NCBI GenBank assembly: GCA_025201805.1
Contig: MU619301.1
Span: forward strand, 63,524-103,930
Length of the DNA: 40,407 nucleotides
Direction of reading: 5' to 3'
Origin: Parasitella parasitica
Taxonomy: Eukaryota > Mucoromycota > Mucoromycetes > Mucorales > Mucoraceae
Shown here: positions 13,795 through 22,754 of the stretch, piece by piece
How positions within the stretch are numbered: position 1 is the first letter of the stretch
How the letters are laid out: every line of letters begins with the position of its first letter
Program-made: the position numbers and the translations under genes
Notes under the pieces: model-generated
Database searches by the model: none
Told to the model about the DNA's origin: nothing
Seen by the model: only the letters and a program-made list of their open reading frames with translations

Positions 13795-15216
13795 TTAGAA
13801 TTCTGTTTTATTCAGGCAATTGATGATTTGGCGCTTCGAGTGTCTACAAAATCCACGGAGATCACTTACGCGTACATCGTTGCACGCATCAGCAATTCTT
13901 TGTGATAAGTTCTCTTCGCTTAGCAGCCTATGGCGCTTCATCTTTCCTTTTACAATGGCCCAAAACTGCTCAATTGGGTTCAGTTCTGGAGAATAAGGAG
14001 GTAGATACATCACTCGATATCCTCTGCTCTCAATCTTTCTCATCATTGGATGCGACTTATGAATAGTACAATTATCCATAACAAGGTAACTGCCCTTCAG
14101 ATTTGCATCCATGTCCATAATATCGAGAAGCTCATTCATGAATTTCACAAAGTGAGCTGTGGTTGTACCTTTGGAAGGCGGCTTGGTTTCTTCTTTCTCA
14201 ACTTCCACATACTCTATGGTGGGCTCCTCAATGACAATCCCTCCTGTCTGCTCTTTGCCCCTCGCAAGCTTTCTTTTCTTTGACTTCTCTGCTTGAATTG
14301 TTTGAGGCTTCTGTCCTCTTGGCTTTCTTGGTGGAGGCTTTTTCATGACAACGTGAAGAACACTAGAAGAATGAATGGCGCCAATGATAGTATGTGAGGG
14401 GGAGCGAGTCTTTGCAATATCAACAATGGCAGGTGTTCCTACTGCTGATCTAGCCCAATTGCTCCTCATGTTGATATTGAATCCAGCCTCATCAATGAAG
14501 ACGCAGTTTGTGCCGTAATCAAGATCAGAATCCTTCCAATTCATGAACCATTCATATCGTTTTTGCAAGTTTTCGGGAGAGTTTCTCGCCTTGGGGTCGA
14601 AGGTTGGCTTCTTGATGGATATGAGCATATTGTTCCTCAGATGATCATTCATTTGAGACTTCGAGATTTTGAAGTCTTCAAACTTGGATGTCAACATATC
14701 AATGATATCGTCAGCACAAAGCTGCGAGTCTTTTTCAATAACATCCTGGATATACTTCTCATGTTCTCCAGTAAAGGAACTGGGTCTGCCTGCGTTTTTT
14801 TCAGATTTCTTGTAGGCTACCTCACCCGTCTCGTTATAGTGCTTCCACCAACGCATAGCGGTACGAGGGTTTATACCCAGCTCTTTCGCTGCTGCTGTTA
14901 CCCTTCCTCTTTCCACAGGGCCTTCAAGCATTCTTTCAATAAATGTTTCTCTTGTGAGATCATTGTGCTGCTTGTAAGCGCGGTCCGAGACATATTTAGC
15001 AACTTTGAAAGGCTTTACAGAAACATCTTTCATAATGACTTCTTTGTCTTGTGGTTTAAGGGCCAAATATGCTTTCTGGCTGGTAATCGTTTCAAGCACT
15101 ATGTTGGGATCATTTATATTCGTCAATACATCTTCCATTGGATCAATAACCCGCTCTCCACGCTCATCATAGATGTTTTCTTGACCGTCTTCATAATAAA
15201 ATGTATTTCTACTCAT
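13795..15216 (-). CDS. Tc1/mariner (IS630-type) transposase, DD34E
   Basis: One 473-aa frame, start at 15216 and stop at 13795, wholly between the inverted repeats. Residues 95-130 form a helix-turn-helix (VTAAAKELGINPRTAMRWWK), followed by GRPSSF at 143-148, a GRPR-like hook, and a second HTH-like part at about 155-200 (paired-type DNA binding). Catalytic acids fit D242 (VFIDEAGFN), D381 (LVMDNCTIHK) and E416 (SPELNPIEQFW), with 34 residues between the last two. A Lys/Pro-rich insert at about 292-325 (KKPPPRKPRGQKP, KSKKRKLARG) lengthens the first D-to-D spacing and could serve as nuclear localisation signal. No stop or frameshift is seen, so it may be functional. It performs cut-and-paste transposition into TA sites. 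Confidence 0.93.
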   Translation of the reverse strand: MSRNTFYYEDGQENIYDERGERVIDPMEDVLTNINDPNIVLETITSQKAYLALKPQDKEVIMKDVSVKPFKVAKYVSDRAYKQHNDLTRETFIERMLEGPVERGRVTAAAKELGINPRTAMRWWKHYNETGEVAYKKSEKNAGRPSSFTGEHEKYIQDVIEKDSQLCADDIIDMLTSKFEDFKISKSQMNDHLRNNMLISIKKPTFDPKARNSPENLQKRYEWFMNWKDSDLDYGTNCVFIDEAGFNINMRSNWARSAVGTPAIVDIAKTRSPSHTIIGAIHSSSVLHVVMKKPPPRKPRGQKPQTIQAEKSKKRKLARGKEQTGGIVIEEPTIEYVEVEKEETKPPSKGTTTAHFVKFMNELLDIMDMDANLKGSYLVMDNCTIHKSHPMMRKIESRGYRVMYLPPYSPELNPIEQFWAIVKGKMKRHRLLSEENLSQRIADACNDVRVSDLRGFCRHSKRQIINCLNKTEF

Positions 15217-15260
15217 ATTGTTTAGTTACAAAAGTGAAGAAAAGACAGTTACATCATGGC

Positions 15261-15436
15261 AACCGACAAAGTGAATTCGTAAAACGGCCATAGTAAATCT
15301 GAGAAATGGCCAATAAAAATTGAGAAACGGCCGATCATTTTCTAGTTAGCGCCATTTATTTTCTGGTAAACGACAAATATTTTTTTGTAATCGCCATTTA
15401 TTTTTGTAAAACGGACAATATTTCCCGGCCGCACTG
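15261..15436. repeat. Right terminal inverted repeat (176 bp)
   Basis: Partner of 13563-13738 with one mismatch. It lies between the transposase start codon and the downstream TA, so it also holds the transposase promoter region. Confidence 0.95.
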
Positions 15437-15438
15437 TA

Positions 15439-15588
15439 GCTCTATTGATACTTATAAATTGTGGTCCGAGGCCCGCGATAATAATGCTTCTGGCGGGTCA
15501 ATTTTTCTCCTTTACATGTTTGAAATATGTAAATTATATAATCATGAATCAACAACTGATGTAAACGCACTCGCACACTCTTTTCCAG
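15439..15588. other. Spacer between the transposon and the small membrane-protein gene
   Basis: About 150 bp of remaining native upstream sequence. It ends in a pyrimidine-rich stretch with CAG directly before the ATG at 15589, which looks like an acceptor site, so a 5'-leader intron is possible. No partner coding exon could be joined in frame. Confidence 0.45.
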
Positions 15589-15999
15589 ATGAAAGATATC
15601 CTCATTGATATTGAAGACAAAACTGCAGTGGAAGCAGCAGAAAATCAAGGCACCACCATTATTGAAAAGTACCTGTTTTTCGTTGGATTTGCGCTTCCCA
15701 TTGCATGGTTCATAGGCAGCAGTTCCTGCGGCAAGGATAACAAGGAAATTTGCTATTCAGCATTTGTATGGAGAAAGAGATGTCGAATCGCAGCCACTGT
15801 GAGTCTGACACTGTTGATTGTTGTTGCAGCCGTTGTCATGGTAGTGAATCCGAGGTTATTTGGTTTGAAAATGGAGTTCACGGGTGCGCAAACATCCTCT
15901 GCTTCCAACAATGCTATTCGGCCTGGAGTTCCCATCATTGGCACAAATGATTGGGGTGACACGGTAGCAGGCATCACAGTGGATGATAACCTCCGGTAA
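15589..15999 (+). CDS. Small membrane protein with two predicted helices
   Basis: A single-exon frame of 136 aa. Residues 26-46 (EKYLFFVGFALPIAWFIGSS) and about 67-87 (AATVSLTLLIVVAAVVMVVN) are hydrophobic and separated by a Cys-containing loop and a basic stretch (WRKRCR). The acidic N terminus (KDILIDIEDKTAVEAAE) and the polar tail would face the same side of the membrane. The FVGFALP-WFIGS plus WRKR arrangement recalls fungal two-helix membrane proteins of unknown role, but I cannot name a family. The Tc1 element sits 150 bp upstream and probably splits the promoter. The N terminus may be incomplete because the ATG directly follows an acceptor-like CAG. Confidence 0.55.
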   Translation: MKDILIDIEDKTAVEAAENQGTTIIEKYLFFVGFALPIAWFIGSSSCGKDNKEICYSAFVWRKRCRIAATVSLTLLIVVAAVVMVVNPRLFGLKMEFTGAQTSSASNNAIRPGVPIIGTNDWGDTVAGITVDDNLR

Positions 16000-16099
16000 A
16001 TGTGTTTCTCCCAATATGACTTCGGAATAACCAACCCCGAGCAAACTCATGAAATAAACAGTGGCAACTTATTTAGAGTGGCTCTTCCGCTCGCACTCT

Positions 16100-16150
16100 T
16101 TTTCTTTCTTTCTCTCTTTCTGTCTTTCTGTCTTTCTGTCTTTCTTTTGT
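16100..16150. repeat. CT/TTTC-rich microsatellite in the TF upstream region
   Basis: Pyrimidine-rich simple repeats (TTTC and GTCTTTCT units) just before the ATG at 16160. Probably part of the promoter or leader of the downstream Zn2Cys6 gene. Confidence 0.7.
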
Positions 16151-16159
16151 CTTGAAAAT

Positions 16160-19037
16160 ATGTACAGCAGCAATCAGCAATTGCAGCCAGCATCTTTAGG
16201 TTCGGATACAAGCAATTTATACCAGAAAAATGCAGGAACATCGAATCCTAAACGAACCAGAATTACAAGAGCCTGTAAGTGAGATGCGAGCGCTTATCTT
16301 ACATGTTGAACTGTGCTCATAATAAGATAATAGGCGATACATGCCGACGGAAGAAAATTAAGTGCGTATGCATCACCTCCTTTGACAGCCTAACTAAACA
16401 CTATTATCATATAAAGATGCGATGTTGACACGAGACATCCTTGTACCACTTGTAGACAGTACAATTGGGAATGCACATTTTATGACGTAAAGGAATTGAT
16501 GCAATTGCAATTCAACGACAGAGTATTAATTGCACATTACAGACAGCAAAAAAGAGAGGGCCGCCCAAGGGATACATAGAAAGTTTGGAGACTAGACTAG
16601 AAAAGATGGAAAAACTACTGCAAAGGATTGGCAACGATGATGAAGTCGTGAGGGATGTACCTTTGTCTCCCACTACCAGCAAGAAACGAAAGAAAAACCA
16701 AGCATTAGATTCTTTACTGAACCCTGAAAATACCACAGCTGTATCACCTGTCTCGTCAGAGCCTGTGGCTTCAACACCAACGTCCGCATCTTCATCCAGA
16801 GTTCAAGATCCAAAGAGAGGAAAAATAGTGCGGTATCATGGTAGTTCATCAGGTTACTATCTCGTTGGAAATATACTTGATAGCAGCAACCAGCAAGAAG
16901 GACGGACTGCCCAGGACAGCGAGGAGAGTAAAGAATTACAAAAAATGTATGTGGTGCCCTCTCTCAATGGTGGGCAAGATATCCGCTTGCGAAGAGTCAA
17001 TGTGGACGATGATGATCTGATGATGGTGCGAGATACAACAGCGGACGAAGAAGCTTGCCAGCAGGCTGATGATGACCAAGAAGCAATTGATGATATTATA
17101 CCTCGTTCAGTTTTGACAAACCTTGTACACACGTAAGTGTTTTTCTCTCTCTCTCTCTCTCTCTCTCTTTTTCTCTCAACCTGGCCAAGTAATCCTTGGA
17201 AATCTTACTGGTCTTTTATATACAGTTATTTTCGAGATGCGCATACAACATTACCAGTATTGGAGAAAGATGAATACCTGGATGCCTTTGAAGGACGGAC
17301 AACGCCGCCGCCAGCACCGTTGCTAACATATGCGATTTGTACATACTCTTGCTTTCTACTGAGGACAAACGACAGCATTTTCAAGGAGGCCGGCGTAGAA
17401 AGAGATCATATATTCCAAACACTGTTGGACAGAGCAACTTTTCTCGTGCGAAAAGAGTATTTGAAGCCTCGTATCGTCACAATCCAAGCTCTCGTGTTAC
17501 TGTGTGCTCATCCAACCTACTCTACAAGTTCATATAGAAATTGGATTTTGGCAGGAATGGCTGTGCGTATGGCTCAAGATTTAGGTCTGCATCGCACATT
17601 GACTACAGTGGAAGTGTCGAGCGATTTCAAAGAAAAGAGAAAGCAATTGTGGTATTCTTGCTATATCACGGACCGCTGGTGCTGTGCAGTAATGGGTCGT
17701 CCTTTAGCTATAGCAGACTCTGACTGTGATGTCGACTTACCGCTGATGCATGGCCCGGATGGAAAAGAGGATCTCACCATGTTTGTCAACTTTGTCAAGC
17801 TATCTGGCATTCTGGGCGAGGTATTGCGCCGCATTTACTCACCTAAAGGCAAGTTGAATGGATACAAGACCAAGGCAATGGAGCAGACAGTGTGGAGCTT
17901 ACAGAAAATGCTGGAAGAATGGTTCCATAACGTACCCAGTGGGTACAAGATTACTGAAAATGACCTGTCTGATTTAAGATACAAGAGCGATCTGTATGCA
18001 CCAGACTCTAAAAAGATTATGGAAGGAGGGCCATTGACCGTTTGTTACCATGCTGTTGTTTTACTACTGCACAGACCCTTCATTGTGCTGGATAACGATC
18101 AAGTCAACATGCCTTCTCTTCCAAGAGCGACTTTACTATGTAGAACTGCTGCCAAGCTGGCGATTGATGTGGCCAGAGCTCTACCTTACATGGCCATTGC
18201 CAAGTTTGGATGGAATTTTGCAGGTATGGTACAAAGACGCATTAACCCTGGATTTGTATTGATCTCTTGTATATACATGTATGTAGCCTATTCCGTGTTT
18301 CAAGCTGCCTTGATTCACCTGTACAATTGCACGAGTTCTGACCCAGACATTGCAAAGGAAGCCAAACAGTATGTGGCAATATGTACTGATGAATGTCTAG
18401 CACCTCTAAGTAAAGACATCCCTGCTGGCCCACCGTTGATTCCCTTTCTGCAGACTCTGTCAAGCCTGCTGGAACCAGAAGGCACAGATAAAAACGATGG
18501 CTCGACACTTGCGGAATCTTCATCTTCAGCGCAACAACACCAACAGCAGCAACCACAACCACAGCCACATCAATATACATCACAGCAACAGCAACAGCCA
18601 CAGCCGCATCAATATACATCACAGCCACAGCCGCAGCCACAGCCGCAGCCACAGCCGCAGCCACAGCAGCAACCATGCCCACAATCGTATTCTGGAATGT
18701 CAGCTCCAGCAGGCGTGGATGTTCTTCCCCCAATCATGACCAATATCAATGGTACAAGCACAGGGAGCTTTATGGAAGACTTGAACAATGAAGGAGGCCA
18801 ATCTTGGCTTTTAAACGGTAGCAACGGGAATGGGCCGGCATTATCACAAGCCGCATGGCAACAACTGTTTTCTACAGCAGGAACTCCATTTACTGAAAAT
18901 GCCAATAGAGGGATTGACGTTCAAGGTACCTTGCCAAAGAAAGCTTGAATATTTCAAACTAATTTGTTTTTTTAAATATTCTAGGCTGGGATAATTTCTT
19001 CATGGAAAACCAATCTAACACCATGTTTATGCCTTGA
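16160..19037 (+). CDS. Zn2Cys6 transcription factor with Gln/Pro-rich tract
   Basis: Exons 16160-16274, 16334-16361, 16417-16486, 16543-17132, 17226-18223, 18287-18925 and 18985-19037 give about 830 aa. The zinc cluster spans three exons: C39-x2-C42-x6-C49-x7-C57-x2-C60-x6-C67. It is followed by KKRGPPKGYIESLETRLEKM (about 74-93), the linker and coiled-coil dimerisation segment typical of one Zn2Cys6 subgroup. Residues about 265-560 form the fungal-specific TF domain (YFRDAHTTLPVLEKDEY, VRMAQDLGLHR, YITDRWCCAVMGRPLAIAD). A Gln/Pro/His tract near 18530-18680 precedes a Gly/Asn-rich C terminus. The last exon ends WDNFFMENQSNTMFMP. The alternative read-through at 18926-18948 ends sooner and is less convincing. 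The 63-nt intron at 18224-18286 is stop-free. Confidence 0.83.
18530..18680 (+). repeat. CAG/CCA trinucleotide-type repeat encoding Gln/Pro/His
   Basis: Coding low-complexity tract. It contains two near-identical units encoding PQPHQYTSQ and a run of alternating Pro-Gln. Repeat length is likely to vary between strains. It lies in the C-terminal, probably activating, region of the Zn2Cys6 factor. Confidence 0.85.
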
Positions 19038-19226
19038 TTCTGATTCAAATTTTAAATCCTTTTAGATACAATAAAAAAACACCACGATACCTTTTTTTGC
19101 GCAGCTTGCACTGGCTACACCTTTTCTGTATTATGGGCAGTAGACAGCGCACTGCGTTTCAATAAATCTGAGTTTGTTTATAACTTGGAAAAAAAATTTC
19201 CAGCTCTTCCTGACACCACAACAAAC

Positions 19227-20470
19227 ATGACAACGAATGCACCCTTATACTATGTTCGGTTTTTGAAACCACCGCCCAAAGAATGCCTAGTAGGGCAACC
19301 TTTCACGATTGTTTGGACTATTGAAAGTGACCTGGGAGACCAAACATGTTGGGAGACAGTACCTGTCTGCATCAGCCTTGAAGGCTGCCCTCAACTCGGA
19401 TTACGTGAGTCAAGTGGAGACCTTAAAGGCAGTCTGAAAAAGAAAGCAGGAGCGCTTGCAAAGCCTTACATGCTGGACAAAGTAGCCCTAGCACGCGAGA
19501 TACCCTTGGTGTTTGATCCATTACGAGGTGGTGGTATTGTCACTAAGTTGGTCATGGAACAAATGCCAGGACGACCATTGCCGCTCAATACCACTGTTGA
19601 CATCCAGCTTGGCATCAAGTTGGCCAAAGCAGCCCGCAGTGGGCCAAGTCATAGTATTTGGCAACATGCATATGAATTTCAGTCCATGTGGATAATCCCA
19701 ACATGGTCAGCACCTATTGCAGCCACTGTGGCCAAGCAGCGACACGGCGATGTGAAGGAAAGTGGAGATCAGGCAGAAAGGATACTGCTGGCTAATCAGA
19801 CTCGGGTTTGTATACGGGAAGATGCGGTGCAAAGCATAGCGAGACATGTATGGTATGCCGAATAAGTTGTATTAATCTTGTTGCAGTGTTGCAGCATACT
19901 GAGGAAATTACCTAGGGACTGTGGGCTCGGTATGTGTCAATTTCTATCAGAATGCAAGCTTGATCCTGAATACAGCACATTTTTGGAATTAGGTATATAT
20001 GCACTATTGTGGCATTACACAGTAGTTCTCAAATTTATCTAGGGAGTGGCACTGGACTAGTGGGGATCTATGCAGCGCAACTACTAAATCTCAAACAGGT
20101 CTACTTGACAGATCTGCCAGACGCACTGGAAATCATGCAGCAAAACGTCGATTTAATGAGAGATAGCAAGGTTAAAATGCTGGTAAAAGAGCTCTCATGG
20201 GGGCCTGAAAAGCAAGATCAATACAGAGATGTGGACATTGTTCTTTTGACAGATGTGCTCTATAATCAAGGGTCACATAATGTTTTACTGGATACTTTAG
20301 ACTGGCTGCTAGACAGCAATGTCAATTGCAAGGCGCTGCTTAGCTATAAAGAGCGTAACCCTGATGAAAGAGAGTTTTTTTCAAAGGTGGCTCAGAGAAA
20401 TTGGAAGTGTGAAAGAGTGGACAACTATCAGCATTTGGTGTGCGAGGTTTACTGGATTACGAAAATCTGA
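19227..20470 (+). CDS. Family-16 (METTL21-like) protein methyltransferase with extra N-terminal domain
   Basis: Exons 19227-19852, 19916-19992 and 20043-20470 give 376 aa. The C-terminal half is a seven-beta-strand SAM-dependent methyltransferase of the MTF16 lysine type. It has RHVWDCGLGMCQFL, the SAM loop LELGSGTGLVGIYAAQLL, an acidic end of strand 2 (VYLTDLPDALEIMQQNV), and motif DIVLLTDVLYNQGSH, which resembles the D/N-x-x-Y-like post-motif of METTL21 enzymes. Usual substrates are lysines in chaperones or elongation factors. The first about 150 residues (YYVRFLKPPPKECLVGQPFTIVWTIESDLGD onward) are not part of the methyltransferase; they look beta-rich and I do not recognise them. The start codon was chosen as the first ATG in the frame. 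The splice at 19852/19916 rebuilds the W of RHVWDCG. Confidence 0.75.
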
Positions 20471-20570
20471 TTTGTATAGGCATGAATTCTATTACTATGC
20501 TGGTCACAGATTAAAACATAAAAGAGAAAGAAAAAGTATTTATTATTTAATGGCATGTTTTGGCTTTTTG

Positions 20571-21686
20571 TCAAGACAAGTGCAAAGGAGGAGGACGTCT
20601 GACAACAGAGGTTATCTCACTTGATACAGCATCGCTCGAACTTACTTGTAGCAGTGCTGTTTCTATCATTTTGTAGATGTAGTGGCCTTCGGACGCATTG
20701 TACCCATCTGATTTTAACAATGTGATGATTTCTTGGATTTCGTTTTGTGGAACGAGACACTTGAGGATAAAAGAAGGCATGGCCCTGATCTTGCCAAGTA
20801 TTTCTCTGACCTCTTGTATATTAATTGTATGCGTATAATACGATAAACCCCATGCCTCTCTGGTGTTTATCTTTTCAATAACGATCGTTTCGATTTTGGG
20901 GTATTTGTATATGAAATAATCGAGCAGATGAGCCTGGTAATCTTGGCCGATTTTGATTTTGAATGTTTTGAGTGTTTCGTTTCTCTTCACAGTTTCTTTC
21001 ATCCAAGCGCGGATATCCTGTGGCTCGTCAATATAAGGCAAATGTACTGTCAATTCCTGTAAGCGATTGCAGCCCTTTAGAACGTCCTCTGTGTCTTCAA
21101 TGTCATGTATATAAGAGTTGAATGTCAGAGATTTGAGTTTTTCAAAGTCGTCTAAACGCTCAGGCACTACCCATTCATTCATCATGCTTGCCGACTCATA
21201 GTCAGTTCCTCGGAAAGTCAGTTTGACGTCTTCCAACGAGTGTCTCAGTAGATACAAAAGTTTGTCGTAAACATTGCTGTGTGACCAGGCGGCTGGTATT
21301 ATCCTTAGTTTTTTGACACATCTGGAATCCACAATCTGACGCAGGGCTCGAAAAAATTGGGTTCCTTCAATCGCCCCATCGTAGGTTTCGAGATTGCTGG
21401 TGACAGCAAGATTTGAGACTTCTCTGAAATAATCGAGACGACAATGTAGAGGTTGTACAGTCAGATGCTTGATTAGATAGCTTTTGTCTGGGTTGCGAGT
21501 CAAATAACTGCAAAAAGTCATCGCTTCGGACTCCCCATGCATGGTTATACTTTTGGTAGACAGGATGGCCGTTTCTATAAGCCTATCCCATTTTTTGCAA
21601 ACTAAGCTGCACTGTTCTAGCTGCTTGAATGAATCAATATTGTTGAATATTTTAACCCATAATTCTGCGGGCAAAAATCTTGTCAT
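20571..21686 (-). CDS. F-box protein
   Basis: A single-exon 371-aa frame. Residues 1-42 (FLPAELWVKIFNNIDSFKQLEQCSLVCKKWDRLI) are an F-box, which binds Skp1 in SCF ubiquitin ligases. The rest carries leucine-rich spacing (LIKHLTVQPL, LEDVKLTFRG, LKSLTFNSYI, LQELTVHLPY, LKTFKIKIG, IETIVIEKI), the pattern of irregular leucine-rich repeats common in mucoralean F-box proteins. These repeats probably bind the substrate, which cannot be guessed. The gene is convergent with the methyltransferase, 100 bp away. No introns are needed. Confidence 0.85.
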   Translation of the reverse strand: MTRFLPAELWVKIFNNIDSFKQLEQCSLVCKKWDRLIETAILSTKSITMHGESEAMTFCSYLTRNPDKSYLIKHLTVQPLHCRLDYFREVSNLAVTSNLETYDGAIEGTQFFRALRQIVDSRCVKKLRIIPAAWSHSNVYDKLLYLLRHSLEDVKLTFRGTDYESASMMNEWVVPERLDDFEKLKSLTFNSYIHDIEDTEDVLKGCNRLQELTVHLPYIDEPQDIRAWMKETVKRNETLKTFKIKIGQDYQAHLLDYFIYKYPKIETIVIEKINTREAWGLSYYTHTINIQEVREILGKIRAMPSFILKCLVPQNEIQEIITLLKSDGYNASEGHYIYKMIETALLQVSSSDAVSSEITSVVRRPPPLHLS

Positions 21687-22754
21687 TGCTTCAAGAGGTT
21701 AGTGTGTACAAAAAGGAAAGCAAAAATGGACTTGGATATCACAATTAATGTACTGCGCAATACAATCTACAGCACGATGTTTATGTGCTACGTGTTGTTG
21801 CTAGCAAGGAAAGTATACACCTTCAACCGACTCGAATGAGCGCGTAAAGTGTCTTTCGAAATATATTCCTTGACGTGTAACCTGTAAATATAGCACCTCT
21901 GGTACCAAAGGTTAAAAACAATACACCACACCTGATTGTATCGTCCTGTTTTATATTCGATATGCACTTTTACTTTTTTATTTAGTAATTCTCGCTGCAA
22001 CGGAGATGAATGTGTCTTGTGATCACATCACTGTACTTTGCATGGAAGTATCGGCTATTATTTTCCATAATTGTGATTCTTTGTTTGTGTCTCAGTACAT
22101 GTAAACTCTTTACATCGACACTTTACTATATTTTGAAAAACATGTTGCTCTCTCCTTACCACAATCAAAAAAAAAGTGTAGTCCAGATCAGAACTTGTGC
22201 CGTAGTGTTGATCAATGAATAATTCCGTAAAGCTCTACTCCACAAGAGCTTATTTGTCGATCAGTTCCTGCTCCATATGGCAAAAGCAAAAGCAGAATCT
22301 TACAATGTTTATTGCGCATAATTTCAGCCAATGATTATTTACATACCTTACGAAAATAAATGTAAAAACAAAGCAACGGTTATTACTGCGGCTGGGAAGG
22401 TGCAGGTCATTGAAATTGAGCGGATGGGTACCTCGAGAACCTGGCGCTTACATCATGCAATCAACCATATGGAACAAGCAGCAATCTTGCAATCTGACAA
22501 AAAAAGAGACCAGCCTTTTACGTTAATCTGTTCCAGTATAAAGTAGGTATACAGATTCAACGTGACACTGAATGCATTGCTTCTCATTTTAAGCGGGGAT
22601 TTGTGATTGTCTACCGCAGTAAAACCTTTGTTTAGACCAAGTATGGTGGTGGAAAATTCGCTTTGCCAAATAAAAACCACGAAAAAATTTGCCACCGAGA
22701 GAAGCTTTTCTTTCTTTCTGCTGTCCACCCATTGCGTCAATACAACAGTTCCAG
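21687..22754. other. Divergent promoter region between F-box and ABC transporter genes
   Basis: About 1.07 kb without a supported gene. Short frames at 21788-22000 (-), 22010-22222 (+), 22331-22546 (+) and 22453-22956 (-) lack protein character or are shadows. The last 60 bases before 22755 are pyrimidine-rich. Confidence 0.5.

Larger units (their letters stand above)
13563..15436 (-). mobile_element. Complete Tc1/mariner-type DNA transposon (1,874 bp)
   Basis: The element starts CAGTGCGGCCGGG and ends with its reverse complement. It is flanked on both sides by TA (13561-13562, 15437-15438), the target duplicated by Tc1/mariner insertion. The terminal inverted repeats are 176 bp and differ at one base (13674). 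A single uninterrupted transposase frame fills most of the interior. Near-identity of the ends and the intact frame suggest recent insertion and possible current activity. No introns are needed. Confidence 0.95.

Noticed and set aside
18926-18948. Read-through C terminus of the second Zn2Cys6 gene (GTLPKKA)
   Set aside because: A GT donor at 18926 and acceptor at 18984 give a better acidic/aromatic end (WDNFFMENQ).
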